A DNA stretch of 64,000 nt. It comes from Pseudorasbora parva. Lineage: Eukaryota; Chordata; Actinopteri; Cypriniformes; Gobionidae. Numbering within the stretch: position 1 is the stretch's first letter; the number at the start of each line of letters is the position of its first letter. The stretch is from positions 16,476,933 through 16,540,932 of the forward strand of contig NC_090174.1 in the NCBI RefSeq assembly GCF_024679245.1. The letters run 5' to 3'. Under the pieces are notes generated by a model. The model was not told the DNA's origin. It saw nothing but the letters and a program-made list of their open reading frames with translations, and ran no database searches. Of this stretch, positions 11,484-22,166 are shown in pieces. Made by a program: the position numbers and the translations under genes.

Positions 11484-11506
11484 TATTAGTTTAGTTTATT
11501 CGTTTT
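10869..11506. other. AT-rich spacer ending in a cruciform-forming TA tract
   Basis: No gene. Contains an A/T repeat block at 10995-11061 and, at about 11376-11505, a 22-bp arm reading CGAATAAACTAAACTAATAA, a TA run of about 80 bp, and the exact inverse of the arm. Confidence 0.6.
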
Positions 11507-13766
11507 AGGGAGCCCCTATCAGCTTCGAGATTTAGAAAACGGGCCAATGAACATTGGCGTGCGTGCGTGCTTTGCATAGCGCACCCCGCTATATACTCTG
11601 CGGGTATAAAGCGGAGACGCTCACCACGTACCATTGTCATTCACTTCGGAGCCGAACGGCGTTGATGAAGCATCTGACTGCCTGCTATCTAAGCAACGAG
11701 ATAGAGAGAAAGCGTGTGCCGGGGGAAATCGCTCTTGTGTTGGCCTCACTGCTGCTGAGAGAGCTGCTGTTTTCACAGCAAACTGAGCAAATTACACTTA
11801 CACACACACATACACCACACACACATGGTTCGGTGGGCGTGTCCCTTTTTCTGGTGAGAGCAGAAAACAGGCTGCACACAAACCCTGTTGTTTCTGCCGC
11901 AGTCGATCCCTGGGTGCTTCTACACCTAAAGGAGCAGGTTTTCCTCACAAAAAGAGCTACACGGGTGACAAGCCGTCCTTTTCAGGATGTCTTTCCACCC
12001 ATGCGTTTCTGGATGCGGTCGTTCCCTGTCACCTGCTGACGGTCATAAGCGATGTATCACGTGTCTGAGCTTACAGCACGCTGAGGAAGCGTTTGTGGAT
12101 AGTTTGTGTTCTCATTTCGGGAACATGACTATCGCGGCGCTGAGGTCGACACTCACCTTCCTCCGGGAAGGTGGTGTCCCCCTACCCATAGCTCAATCTA
12201 GGTCTATTCCTGCCCAGCAGAATAGGCCTACTTTGATGGATGGCCGGGGTGACCTGAGGATTACGGTAAGGACAAACCTGTCGAGTGAACCTCCGCGGGA
12301 CCCTAATCCCTCTCGAGCGCCGCAACCGGTGGCCGACAGTGTCTTTTGGGGCACCCGCGGACGAGCAGATGTCGATCGCTGCTGAATCGGAGGGGGAGTT
12401 TCAGTCATCGGGGGATGAAGATTCGACCGTACTGGCTCCCTCTAGGAGAGTGGCAACGACCGAGTCGGACCCGGAGTTGATGGCTATGCTTTCCCGGGCC
12501 GCCGAAAAGGTCGGGCTTGAGTGGAACCCTCCACCACGTCCCGAACCTTCTAGGTTGGACGATTGGTTTCTCGGGGCAGGCCGCGCTGGTTCTCAGTGTC
12601 CCGCCCTGCTGCCTTTCTTCCCGGAGGTGCATGAGGAGCTGACTAGGTCGTGGAAAACATCGTTTAGTGCCCATGGGCGACCTAGTGGCTCCTCCCCCTT
12701 CACTACCCTTGACGGTAGGCAGGACAGGGGGTATGAGGGTCTTCCACCGGTGGAGCGGGTGGTCGCGATGCAACTGTGTCCGACGTCCGCCTCCAGCTGG
12801 CGCGGGGACCCGAAGCTCCCATCCAGGGCTTGTAGGCTCTCTTCCGGTCTGACTGTGAAGGCCTATAGATCCTGTGGCCAGGCCGCGTCCACCCTGCTTG
12901 CCATGGCGTTGCTGCAGGTGCACCAAGCACAGGCGCTCATTGACATGCACGAGGGTAGTCCTGGCCCAGAGCTCCTCCGGGAGCTCCAGACGGCGACGGA
13001 CCTCGCCCTACGGGCAACGAAAACCGCGACCCGTACTATTGGCCAGGCGATGTCCACTTTGGTGGTCCAGGAGCGGCATCTCTGGCTCAACCTGGCCGAC
13101 ATGAGGGAGACCGATAAGTCCCGGTTCCTGGACTCCCCTATTTCGTCGGCTGGGTTGTTCGGTGACACGGTCGAGAGCTTTGCCCAGCAGTTCTCGGCCT
13201 CCCAGAAGCAGACGGAGGCCATCCGGCACATCCTGCCCCGGCGTTCCGCTGATGCCTTCACCCCGCCGCCCAGCAGCAGCCTCCACGCGGGCGTAGATGT
13301 GGAGCCGGCCGCAGGAAGGACGTCCAGCTTGCTCAGGCCGCTGCCAAGCCAGGTGGCAAGTGTCGTCGGAAGAGACCCTGAGACGGGCCACCCAGAGATG
13401 GAGGATCCTGCTCAACAGGAAGTGGCAGCAGCACCACTGGGCCGGGGCCACCCCTGGGACCCCCGTATGTAGTAATGCCCACGGCCAATCCATACGTGTT
13501 TTCCACACATTATCTCCTTCGGGGGAGTGTGGCTTCCGCAGCGGCCCCCAGGGGCACGCTTTCCCAGTTTTATCCAATAGTCCACTGTTTGAGTCTTGTG
13601 GGATAGCAGTAAGGCTCTCCCTGCAGGAAATTCCCCGCCCGCTGAGACGGGGTCCGAGGGACTCCGGCAGGGCGCTGGAAGTGATGATAGGGGCTCCCGA
13701 AGTGATCCCCATTCGTCGGTCTAGTTCCTCCTTCAGGGAACGAGGGTTACCATACGTAACCGAGAC
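11507..13766 (+). mobile_element. DIRS-like element copy B, gag-only deletion derivative
   Basis: Begins with GGGAGCCCCTATC, whose inverse GATAGGGGCTCCC occurs near 13688, and ends with GGGTTACCATACGTAACCGA, the terminal palindrome shared by all four DIRS copies here. A gag region is present but the RT, RNase H and recombinase sequences that follow gag in copy D are missing; only about 290 bp separate the gag stop from the end. The element lies between the TA-rich cruciform on the left and a poly-T tract on the right. Confidence 0.65.
11987..13472 (+). pseudogene. DIRS copy B gag, one frameshift
   Basis: Two overlapping frames make one gag-like protein. The first starts at the ATG at 11987 with a Cys-rich head (MSFHPCVSGCGRSLSP, then CITCLSLQHAEEAF), comparable with the CxxxC...CxxCLGxxHA head of copy D. 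The second (12285-13472) carries the conserved core: a proline-rich linker, LLPFFPEVHEELTRSWK, RHLWLNLADMRETDKS and SSAGLFGDTVESF. The switch lies between about 12290 and 12350, near a GGGG run. The role is inferred to be capsid formation, as for other DIRS ORF1 proteins. Confidence 0.65.
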
Positions 13767-13771
13767 GAGAT

Positions 13772-13774
13772 ATA

Positions 13775-13811
<37 letters not shown>
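13772..13811. repeat. Poly-T tract
   Basis: A nearly pure T run directly right of DIRS copy B. It may be the remains of the AT-rich target. Confidence 0.8.
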
Positions 13812-13812
<1 letters not shown>

Positions 13813-14010
13813 AATACTACATGTACTACATGCACTAGCTATATCACACACCCACCTTAGTAAATAATATTTATTTAAAAAAATGTCCTTGATTGATGAT
13901 TATTTTAGTGCAGAAGGCAATGATAACATCAGAATACAAAAATAAACTATATAATAAAATAATAAAAGAAATGTGCAAATGAAATAAAGTGGTTTAAATT
14001 TGTTTAAATG
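13812..14010 (-). repeat. Right arm of long-range inverted repeat (partner at 4215-4441)
   Basis: Inverse of the left arm in the same order: TGCACTAGCTATATCACA, then GCAGAAGGCAATGA, then a AAAAATAAAC block. It ends where the Tc1-type remnant begins. Confidence 0.55.
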
Positions 14011-14864
14011 TTGGAAAATTCAAGGTCTTCCTGAAAGAAACGACATCCGGATGGGAGCATATGTTGTTCTAGAACTTGGATATACATTTCAGTATTGATG
14101 GGGCCTTTCCAGATGTGTAAGCTGCCCATCCCACACATACTCATGCAACCCCATACCATCAGAGAGCCTTGGACTTGAGAAAATGCCTGCGCTTCTGGAT
14201 CATGTTTAGATATGGCTGTTTTTGACATATAGAGTTTTAGCTGGCGAATGGCACGGTGTTTGCATTTCTGAGGCCATGTTGTGATTTCCATTACAGTAGC
14301 ATTCCTGTATGTGATGCAGTGCCGTCTAAGAGCCTGATGATCACAGGCATCCAGTCAGGTTTTCCGGCCTTTACCCTTATGCACAGAGATTGTTCCAGAT
14401 TCTCTGACTCTCTAGGTGATATTATGCACTGTAGATAACGATAACTTCAAACTCTTTGCAATTTTTATCTGATAAACTCCTTTCTGATATTGCTCCACTA
14501 TTTTTCACCACAGCATTTGGGGAATTGGTGATCCTCTGCCCTTCTTGACTTCTGAGAGACACTGCCACTCTGAGAGGCTCTTTATATACCCAATCATGTT
14601 GCCAATTGACCTAATAAGTTGCAAAATGGTCCTCCTACTGTTCTTTATATGTACATTTAACTTTTCCGGCCTCTTATTGCTACCTGTCCCAACTTTTAAT
14701 GAGCCAATATTTGGCATGACATTTCAAAATGTCTCACTTTCAACATTTGGTATTTTATCTATATTCTATTATTAATAAAATATAAGTTTATGCAATTTGT
14801 AAATTATTGCATTCCTTTTTTATTCACAATTTGTACAGTCCCAACTTTTTTGGAATCGGGTTTG
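14010..14864 (-). mobile_element. Truncated Tc1/mariner element with transposase remnant
   Basis: The right end carries the terminal repeat CCCAACTTTTTTGGAATCGG followed by GTTTG and TA. On minus, 14004-14291 encodes a Tc1-type segment: SLMVWGCMSMCGMGSLHIWK, then EMYIQVLEQHMLPS and FFQED, the region leading up to the second catalytic Asp. The element is cut off at about 14010 within this domain. The N-terminal part has decayed to non-coding sequence with several stops. A short MITE of the same family is at 48989-49277. Confidence 0.7.
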
Positions 14865-15014
14865 TAAAAATATATTGGTATGTATAGGCATATGCAGAAG
14901 ATAACATTAACCAAGATTAGTTGTAAGAGAAGTTACAGATCAATGCAACTCAAAGGTAATTGAATTACAGTGAATATGAACTAAATTAAAATGTAATTTA
15001 TTCAGAATTATTAT
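14865..15014. other. Short AT-rich spacer
   Basis: No features seen between the Tc1-type remnant and the 3' end of the L2 LINE. Confidence 0.5.
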
Positions 15015-15502
15015 TACATTTACATTACATGTAATCATTTAGCAGACGCTTTTATCCAAAGCGACTTACAAAAAAAGGGGAGAGCAATAGAAGCAACGAA
15101 ACAGACAAGGCCAACAATCTGTAAGAGCTGTAAGAAATCTCAATCAATTTTTTTTTTTTTTTTTTAGACATCTACAACACAAACTCACGTACGCAAAATA
15201 CAGAACACTGGATTTTTGATAGCTATGATAACAACCCATTAGGACTAAGGCTGTTGCCCCAACTGTTGTCGTTAATGCAGATTCAGTGGCCCAATGGGTT
15301 GGTTCTGTATGGCATTCTAGCTAAACACGCAGCAATAGCCATCTACAACAAAAACTCACGTACGCAAAATACAGAACACTGGATTTTGATAGTTATGATA
15401 ACTATGTAGCATACCCGCCTGAAGGCACAAATCCAGATGAGAGACGTAGATATGATCCAGGAGTGTGAGCTTTTTGGTCGTTGCTGTGGTGATCACTAAG
15501 TG

Positions 15503-15842
15503 CTATTCTGTATTGGTCAAGTGCAATTGGAAAAGATGTGTCTTAAGATGTTTTTTAAAAATGGCTACAGACTCGGCAGCACGAATTGAGATCGGCAGGT
15601 CATTCCACCAGGTGGGAACGGTGCAGGAAAATGTCTGTGAGAGCGATTTCATGCCTCTTTGGGATGGAACCACGAGGCGCCGCTCAGTCGCAGAACGCAA
15701 GCTTCTGGAGGGTGTGTAAGTCTGAACAAGTGAGTTAAGGTATATTGGTGCAGAGCCAGTGGTTGTTTTGTAGGCGATAACTAGTGCCTTGAATTTGATG
15801 CGAGCAGCCATTGGCAACCAGTGCAGTTTGATGAAGAGAGAC
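15503..15842 (-). pseudogene. L2 ORF2 C-terminal domain
   Basis: Minus strand. The frame reads IKLHWLPMAARIKFKALVIA, then PIYLNSLVQTYTPSRSLRSA and TWWNDLPISIRAAESVAIFK, the conserved region downstream of the RT in L2/CR1-type LINEs. It follows the RT C-terminus found at 20303-20598; the Gypsy element sits between them. Whether the two pieces were in frame before insertion was not tested codon by codon. Confidence 0.75.
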
Positions 15843-15847
15843 GTAAC

Positions 15848-16024
15848 TGTAATGTATTGTTCATGCGATGCTATACTATGCACTACGGTAGTTCCCATGT
15901 GTTGAACGCTGGTTGGAGCAGCAAGACAGTGTAACTGAGAGAGCGAAACCCGAAGCACTCACCAGTAAAGACTCTGCAGTGAAATGGTTGTCCGTGTTTT
16001 TCCTCTGAACAGTAGAACATAACA
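15848..16024 (+). repeat. 5' LTR of the Gypsy element
   Basis: 177 bp, TG...CA. Unusually short for an LTR but within the range of Mag-like elements. Identical to the 3' LTR. Confidence 0.9.
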
Positions 16025-16351
16025 ATGGCGACGAGGTGGTTTCAGAAGCCCCAGTGCATAGAATGAGCACGGAAAATCCAACAAAAAAAGCGGCATAGAA
16101 GAGGAAAACAAAACTGTTTGCAGCCAAACGAAAGGACACGGCCACGGAGGCAGCGACAGTCAGTCACACGCTGAGCTCGTGGGAGTAGGGCGACATCTAA
16201 AGGACGAAATGATTACAACAGCAACAAAGGTAACAGTTGGTCTGTTGACATTCACTGCACAGATTTGACATATTGAAAAGTAAAGAGAAGAGAAGAGAAA
16301 GACTAATAATTTACAAAGAAAAGGAACGTAATAAGGATAAAACCAAGGAAA

Positions 16352-19300
16352 ATGGCCACAATAGGACGAGTGCCTGAGTTTGACAGTACTAAAGAGGATT
16401 TTGATACCTTTTTGGAGAGATTTGAGCAATGGATTGCTGCAAATGAAATTGACAGTAGAAAAAAAGCAAATGTTTTCCTGAGTGTTTTGGGACCAGTCGA
16501 ATATGGCCTCTTGAAAAGTCTTGTTGAACCTGCAAAAGTGATTGATTTATCATACCAGGAAATTTCTCAGACGCTTTCTGACCATTTTAAGCCCAAGCCA
16601 ATTCTGATTGCAGAACGTTTCAGATTTTACCAACGCAACCAAAGTCCTGGGGAAACAATATCCGATTACATTCTTGCTTTAAAACGTCTGGCGAGTTCAT
16701 GTGAGTTTGGGACATTTCTGGATGATGCTCTTAGAGACAAATTCGTGTGTGGGCTTGCAGGAGAAGTTTATCACAGAAGGTTACTGTCAGAGAAGGACCT
16801 TACATTTAAAAAAGCCTGCGATGTTGCTGTTGCATTAGAACTAGCTCAAAAAGATACCAAGCAGCTGAGTGCCCAGGTAGCCATAAAGGACTCAAGTGTG
16901 CATAAGGTGCAAAATGTCTATGGGGGCAAGGAGAAATACAGAGGACAGGAAAATACTCAGTACAGGAGTAAAAAAGGGGTCCAGCAACCTTTTAACAAGC
17001 ATAAAAGCAACTGTTTCCATTGTGGAAGAGGCAACCACCATCCCACAGAATGTCGTTATCGAAATGAAAAATGCCACAACTGTGGAAAAATCGGACACTT
17101 ACAACGTGTATGTAAAAATGACAGAACACAGCGGCTAGACAAAGCTCAATATGTGTCAGTGGACTCATCTGGAAATCAGTGTGCAGTGGATGATGAACTG
17201 TTTGAGCTCTTCACTGTATATTCTGCACAAGACAAGGCGGATGGCATTTATATTGATTTACAGCTAAATGGCACAACAGTTAGCATGCAACTAGACACAG
17301 GAGCCTCTTTGTCTTTGATCCCAGAAAATATCTATAAAGACAAATTGAAGGATTGTATGTTGCGCCCAACCTCCATTCATCTGGCATCATACACTGGAGA
17401 CAAAATTCCTGTGTTGGGTGAGATCAAGGTTCCAGTCACATATGAGGGACAACAGTGTTCACTTCCATTGATTGTGGTCAAAGGAGACAAGCCACCATTG
17501 CTGGGACGTAACTGGCTCCAGAAAATATCCTTAAACTGGAAGGAGATCTTCAGCTTGCGACATGAGACACGGGTGAGTGTTCTTTCCCTCTCGGATGTAC
17601 TTGAAAAACACAAAGAGCTATTTCAGGATGGATATGGCAAAATTAGTGACTTTAAAGCAAAGGTGAGAGTGCAAGAAGGATCTCAACCTATCTTTCACAA
17701 ACCAAGGCCTGTTCCGTATTCTCTTAAAGAAGCAGTAGAAAAGGAACTTGATCGCCTGGAGAGAAACGGAATTATCTCTCAAGTTGGAAGAAGCGATTGG
17801 GCAGCTCCCATTGTGGTTGTGCCAAAGAAAGACAAGACCGTTAGGCTGTGTGGCGATTATAAAGTCACAGTAAACAAATGCATTCTTGCAGAGGAATATC
17901 CGCTACCTAACGTGGAGGATCTTTTTGCCACCTTGGCTGGGGGAAAAGTCTTCAGTAAGATTGATCTGTCTTTCGCATATCAGCAGCTGCAGCTGGACGC
18001 TGAATCCGAGCAGTACCTTACCATAAACACACACAAAGGCCTGTTCAAGTACCATCGTCTGGCCTATGGAATTTCCACAGCACCTGCAATTTTTCAACAC
18101 ACGATGGATCAAATTCTACAGGGACTTCAACATGTAGTGTGTTTTATGGATGATATTCTGGTCTCTGCACCATCTTCTGAGGAACATCTGTTAGTACTGG
18201 ACAAAGTACTGTCACAACTGCTACAATATGGAATAAGAGTAAAAAAATCGAAATGTGAATTCCTCTGTAACTCTGTGGAATACTTGGGATTCAAGATTGA
18301 TGAAAATGGAGTGCATCCAACGGAGAGTAAGGTGGATGCGATTGTAAAGGCCCCTGCTCCAACAAATATCTCAGAATTACGATCTTTTCTGGGACTTTTG
18401 AACTACTATGGGAAGTTTGTGGCTAACCTTTCCACGTTGTTGCACCCACTACACAGACTGTTGCAGGCCAATGTAAATTGGCAATGGTCTTCACAGTGTG
18501 CTCATGCTTTCAATGCCTGTAAACAGCAATTGTTGTCAAGTAAGTGGTTAGCTCACTATGATCCAAAAAAGCCACTGAGACTTGCCTGTGATGCCTCTCC
18601 CTATGGCGTCGGTGCTGTTATCTCACATGTGCTACCTTCAGGGGAAGAACACCCCATCGCGTTTGCATCAAGGACTCTGACATCAAGTGAAAAAAACTAT
18701 GCGCAGATCGAGAAAGAGGCCCTGAGCATAGTCTTTGGAGTGAAAAAGTTTCACAAATATCTGTATGGCCGCAAGTTCCACCTGCTAACTGATCATAAAC
18801 CTCTTCTTGCAATCCTAGGTCCCAAATCTGCCATTCCAACACTTGCTGCTCTCCGTATGCAACGGTGGGCTTTGACCTTGTTGGCCTATGATTATGAAAT
18901 AGAGTACAGGCGATCTGCGGATCACGCAAACGCGGATGCATTGTCCAGATTACCGTGTGAGACACCCTCTACAGGGGGGGAAGAGGAGACTGTGTTTCAA
19001 GTCTCACACCTAGATGAATTGCCAATCTGTGCAAAGGACATCGCCACAGAAACTAGGAGAAATCCCTTGCTGTCAAAAGTGTTGGACCTAACTTTGTCTG
19101 GATGGCCCAATCATGTCACAGACGAGCACTTGAAACCGTTCCTTGTGAGGAAAGACCAGCTCTCAACAGACCAGGGATGTATCCTGTGGGGCTCGAGAGT
19201 AATCGTTCCTCCGAAATATAGGGAAAGACTGTTGTCTGAGCTGCATGAGGGACACCCAGGCATAATAAGAATGAAGGCATTGGCAAGAGGATACCTCTGG

Positions 19301-20125
19301 TGGCCATGTCTTGACCAAGACATCCAAAACTTTGTAAGTAAGTGCGCTCCATGTGAGTTGGGGCGAAACCAACCACCCTGTGCTCCTCTTCACCCATGGT
19401 CTTGGGCGACAACCCCCTGGGAGCGCATTCACATAGACTATGCCGAAATAGACAAGCAACACTTCTTAGTGATTGTTGATGTTCATTCGAAATGGGTGGA
19501 AATCTTTCCCACTCAGCTGACCAATGCAGAGAAGACTATAAACCTTTTGCGTCATCTCTGGGCTTCCTATGGATTTCCCAAAGAGCTGGTGTCAGACAAT
19601 GGCCCACCATTCACCTCCAGGGAGTTTGAGGAGTTCCTAAGGAATAATGGTGTGCATCACGTTCTGTCTCCTCCATATCACCCAGCCACAAACGGTCAAG
19701 CCGAGCGAGTGGTACAAACTTTTAAAAAAGCATGGCAAAGGTTACGAGCACAATCTGTAGCCCCTCATCTACGCCTGGCTCGTTTTCTGTTAACCTACCG
19801 CAACACTCCCCATACAGTAACAGAAAGAACACCTGCTGAACTGTTCCTTAAAAGACAGCCTCGTATTCGTCTCACACTGCTAAAGCCTGATACATCTGCT
19901 GTTGTTCTCAAACACCAAGCGCAGCAAAAAAGTGCGCACGATTCACCTTCCAGAAAGCTCAGATCATTTGAGGTTGGTCAGAGGGTCATTGTGCGCAACT
20001 GTCGACAATCAAATTGTGCTTGGCTTCCAGGGGTAATCTTGTTCCAACATGGACCTCTCACTTACCAAGTGCAAGTCGGAGATCGTAGTGTGAAGGGGTT
20101 AAAATCTATGGGGGAGGAAATGTAA
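16352..20125 (+). CDS. Gypsy Gag-Pol polyprotein, 1257 aa, complete
   Basis: One uninterrupted frame encodes, in order: a gag domain (about 1-180); two CCHC knuckles near residues 221-255 (CFHCGRGNHHPTEC and CHNCGKIGHLQRVC); aspartic protease LDTGASLSLIP near 314; reverse transcriptase with FSKIDLSFAYQQLQLD and the catalytic CFMDDILVSA near 598; RNase H with DASPYGVGAVIS near 747 and TDHKPLLAI near 814; and integrase with an HHCC finger beginning HEGHPGIIRMKALARGYLWW near 963 and the acidic core ending DNGPPFTS (near 1083) and NGQAERVV. Gag and Pol are fused with no frameshift. The stop codon lies five bases inside the 3' LTR. Gag and integrase style suggest the Mag lineage. All catalytic residues I can check are present. 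Confidence 0.92.
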   Translation: MATIGRVPEFDSTKEDFDTFLERFEQWIAANEIDSRKKANVFLSVLGPVEYGLLKSLVEPAKVIDLSYQEISQTLSDHFKPKPILIAERFRFYQRNQSPGETISDYILALKRLASSCEFGTFLDDALRDKFVCGLAGEVYHRRLLSEKDLTFKKACDVAVALELAQKDTKQLSAQVAIKDSSVHKVQNVYGGKEKYRGQENTQYRSKKGVQQPFNKHKSNCFHCGRGNHHPTECRYRNEKCHNCGKIGHLQRVCKNDRTQRLDKAQYVSVDSSGNQCAVDDELFELFTVYSAQDKADGIYIDLQLNGTTVSMQLDTGASLSLIPENIYKDKLKDCMLRPTSIHLASYTGDKIPVLGEIKVPVTYEGQQCSLPLIVVKGDKPPLLGRNWLQKISLNWKEIFSLRHETRVSVLSLSDVLEKHKELFQDGYGKISDFKAKVRVQEGSQPIFHKPRPVPYSLKEAVEKELDRLERNGIISQVGRSDWAAPIVVVPKKDKTVRLCGDYKVTVNKCILAEEYPLPNVEDLFATLAGGKVFSKIDLSFAYQQLQLDAESEQYLTINTHKGLFKYHRLAYGISTAPAIFQHTMDQILQGLQHVVCFMDDILVSAPSSEEHLLVLDKVLSQLLQYGIRVKKSKCEFLCNSVEYLGFKIDENGVHPTESKVDAIVKAPAPTNISELRSFLGLLNYYGKFVANLSTLLHPLHRLLQANVNWQWSSQCAHAFNACKQQLLSSKWLAHYDPKKPLRLACDASPYGVGAVISHVLPSGEEHPIAFASRTLTSSEKNYAQIEKEALSIVFGVKKFHKYLYGRKFHLLTDHKPLLAILGPKSAIPTLAALRMQRWALTLLAYDYEIEYRRSADHANADALSRLPCETPSTGGEEETVFQVSHLDELPICAKDIATETRRNPLLSKVLDLTLSGWPNHVTDEHLKPFLVRKDQLSTDQGCILWGSRVIVPPKYRERLLSELHEGHPGIIRMKALARGYLWWPCLDQDIQNFVSKCAPCELGRNQPPCAPLHPWSWATTPWERIHIDYAEIDKQHFLVIVDVHSKWVEIFPTQLTNAEKTINLLRHLWASYGFPKELVSDNGPPFTSREFEEFLRNNGVHHVLSPPYHPATNGQAERVVQTFKKAWQRLRAQSVAPHLRLARFLLTYRNTPHTVTERTPAELFLKRQPRIRLTLLKPDTSAVVLKHQAQQKSAHDSPSRKLRSFEVGQRVIVRNCRQSNCAWLPGVILFQHGPLTYQVQVGDRSVKGLKSMGEEM

Positions 20126-20297
20126 TGTATTGTTCATGCGATGCTATACTATGCACTACGGTAGTTCCCATGTGTTGAACGCTGGTTGGAGCAGCAAGAC
20201 AGTGTAACTGAGAGAGCGAAACCCGAAGCACTCACCAGTAAAGACTCTGCAGTGAAATGGTTGTCCGTGTTTTTCCTCTGAACAGTAGAACATAACA
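20121..20297 (+). repeat. 3' LTR of the Gypsy element
   Basis: Identical to 15848-16024. It overlaps the last codons of the Gag-Pol ORF. Confidence 0.9.
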
Positions 20298-20302
20298 GTA
20301 AC

Positions 20303-20598
20303 ATGCGCTCTCTTCGGCTCATTAAAGACCACTTTCGCCGCTGCATTCTGGATCAGCTGCAAGGGTTTGATAGTGCATGCTGGAAGCCCAGCCAGAAGAG
20401 CATTACAATAGTCCAGTCTGGAGAGAACAAAAGCTTGAACCAGGAGTTGTGCAGCCTGTTCTGATAGGAAGGGTCTAATCTTTCTAATGTTGTATAAAGC
20501 AAATCTGCGGGACCGGGCTGTTGCAGTAATGTGGTCAGTAAAGTTTAACTGGTCATCAATCACAACTCCAAGGTTCCTGGCTGTCCTTGATGGAGTTA
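20303..20598 (-). pseudogene. L2 reverse transcriptase C-terminal segment
   Basis: Minus-strand frame with ARNLGVVIDDQLNFTDHITA and SRLDYCNALLAGLPACTIKP, the thumb-side region of L2-type RT. It directly follows, across the Tc1 element, the RT core at 22167-23205. Confidence 0.75.
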
Positions 20599-22164
20599 CA
20601 GTATTGTTCAAAATAATAGCAGTACAATGTGACTAACCAGAATAATCAAGGTTTTTATTATATTTTTTATTGCTACGTGGCAAACAAGTTACCAGTAGGT
20701 TCAGTAGATTGTCAGAAAACAAACAAGACCCAGCATTCATGATATGCACGCTCTTAAGGCTGTGCAATTGGGCAATTAGTTGAAAGGGGTGTGTTCAAAA
20801 AACTAGCAGTGTCTACCTTTGACTGTACAAACTCAAAACTATTTTGTACAAACATTTTTATTTTTTTTCTGGGATTTAGCAATCCTGTGAATCACTAAAG
20901 TAATATTTAGTTGTATGACCACAGTTTTTTAAAACTGCTTGACATCTGTGTGGCATGGAGTCAACCAACTTGTGGCACCTCTCAGCTGTTATTCCACTCC
21001 ATGATTCTTTAACAACATTCCACAATTCATTCACATTTCTTGGTTTTGCTTCAGAAACAGCATTTTTGATATCACCCCACAAGTTCTCAATTGGATTAAG
21101 GTCTGGAGATTGGGCTGGCCACTCCATAACAATTATTTTGTTGGTTTGCAACCAAGACTTTGCCCGTTTACTAGTGTGTTTTGGGTCATTGTCTTGTTGA
21201 AACAACCATTTCAAGGGCATGTCCTCTTCAGCATAGGGCAACATGACCTCTTCAAGTATTTTAACATATGCAAACTGATCCATGATCCCTGGTATGCGAT
21301 AAATAGGCCCAACACCATAGTAGGAGAAACATGCCCATATCATGATGCTTTCACCTCCATGCTTCACTGTCTTCACTGTGTACTGTGGCTTGAATTCAGA
21401 GTTTGGGGGTCGTCTCACAAACTGCCTGTGGCCCTTGGACCCAAAAAGAACAATTTTACTCTCATCAGTCCACAAAATGTTCCTCCATTTCTCTTTAGGC
21501 CAGTTGATGTGTTCTTTGGCAAATTGTAACCTCTTCTGCACATGCCTTTTTTTAACAGAGGGACTTTGCGGGGGATTCTTGAAAATAGATTAGCTTCACA
21601 CAGACGTCGTCTAACTGTCACAGTACTTACAGGTAACTCCAGACTGTCTTTGATCATCCTGGAGGTGATCATTGGCTGAGCCTTTGCCATTCTGGTTATT
21701 CTTCTATCCATTTTAATGGTTGTCTTCCGTTTTCTTCCACGCACCTCTTTATAGGTTTTCCCCTCTCTAATCAACGTTTTAATCAAAGTACGCTGTTCTT
21801 CTGAACAATGTCTTGAACGACCCATTTTCCTCAGCTTTCAAATGCATGTTCAACAAGTGTTGGCTTCATCCTTAAATAGGGGCCACCTGATTCACACCTG
21901 TTTCTTCACAAAATTGATGACCTCAGTGATTGAATGCCACACTGCTATTTTTTTGAACACACCCCTTTCAACTAATTCAACTAATTGCCCAATTGCACAG
22001 CCTTAAGAGCGTGCATATCATGAATGCTGGGTCTCATTTGTTTTCTGAGAATCTACTGAACCTACTGGTAACTTGTTTGCCACGTAGCAATAAAAAAATA
22101 TATACGAAAAACCTTGATTATTCTGGTTAGTCACATTGTACTGCTATTATTTTGAACAATACTG
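20599..22164 (-). mobile_element. Tc1-like DNA transposon, copy 1
   Basis: Starts CAGTATTGTTCAAAATAATA and ends with its inverse, flanked by TA on both sides (20597-20598 and 22165-22166), the usual Tc1/mariner target. The 1,566-bp element carries one transposase gene on minus, broken (see next entry). The copy at 54675-56307 is the same family and nearly identical. It inserted in the RT of the L2 LINE. Confidence 0.88.
20876..21825 (-). pseudogene. Tc1-like transposase, copy 1, frameshifted and deleted
   Basis: The N-terminal part starts at 21825 (MGRSRHCSEEQRTLIKTLIR) with a paired-type helix-turn-helix. Compared with copy 2 it lacks 23 residues after GKTYKEV, an in-frame loss of 69 bp that removes part of the first DNA-binding helix set. 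At 21547-21553 it has seven A (minus strand); reading on into the catalytic frame needs eight. The catalytic part (21541-20876) has the DD34E residues in [25 protein letters not shown] and [13 protein letters not shown]. It is therefore non-functional as it stands. Confidence 0.85.
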
Positions 22165-22166
22165 TA

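Larger units (their letters stand above)
15848..20297 (+). mobile_element. Intact Ty3/Gypsy LTR retrotransposon (Mag-like), identical LTRs
   Basis: Two 177-bp LTRs (15848-16024 and 20121-20297) start TGTAATG and end AACATAACA; I compared them base by base and saw no difference. They are flanked by a perfect 5-bp target duplication GTAAC (15843-15847 and 20298-20302). A primer-binding-type TGGCGACGAGG starts at 16026 and a polypurine tract GGGGGAGGAAA lies directly before the right LTR. A single Gag-Pol ORF fills the interior and there is no env. Identical LTRs plus an uninterrupted ORF mean a recent insertion. It entered the L2 LINE. Confidence 0.9.

Noticed and set aside
11554..12039. 161-codon ORF upstream of the DIRS B gag
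   Set aside because: No recognisable domain, includes a translated CA repeat, and overlaps the gag start in another frame.
20955..21593. Plus-strand ORFs across the Tc1 transposase (also at 55029-55631)
   Set aside because: Antisense shadows of the minus-strand transposase.
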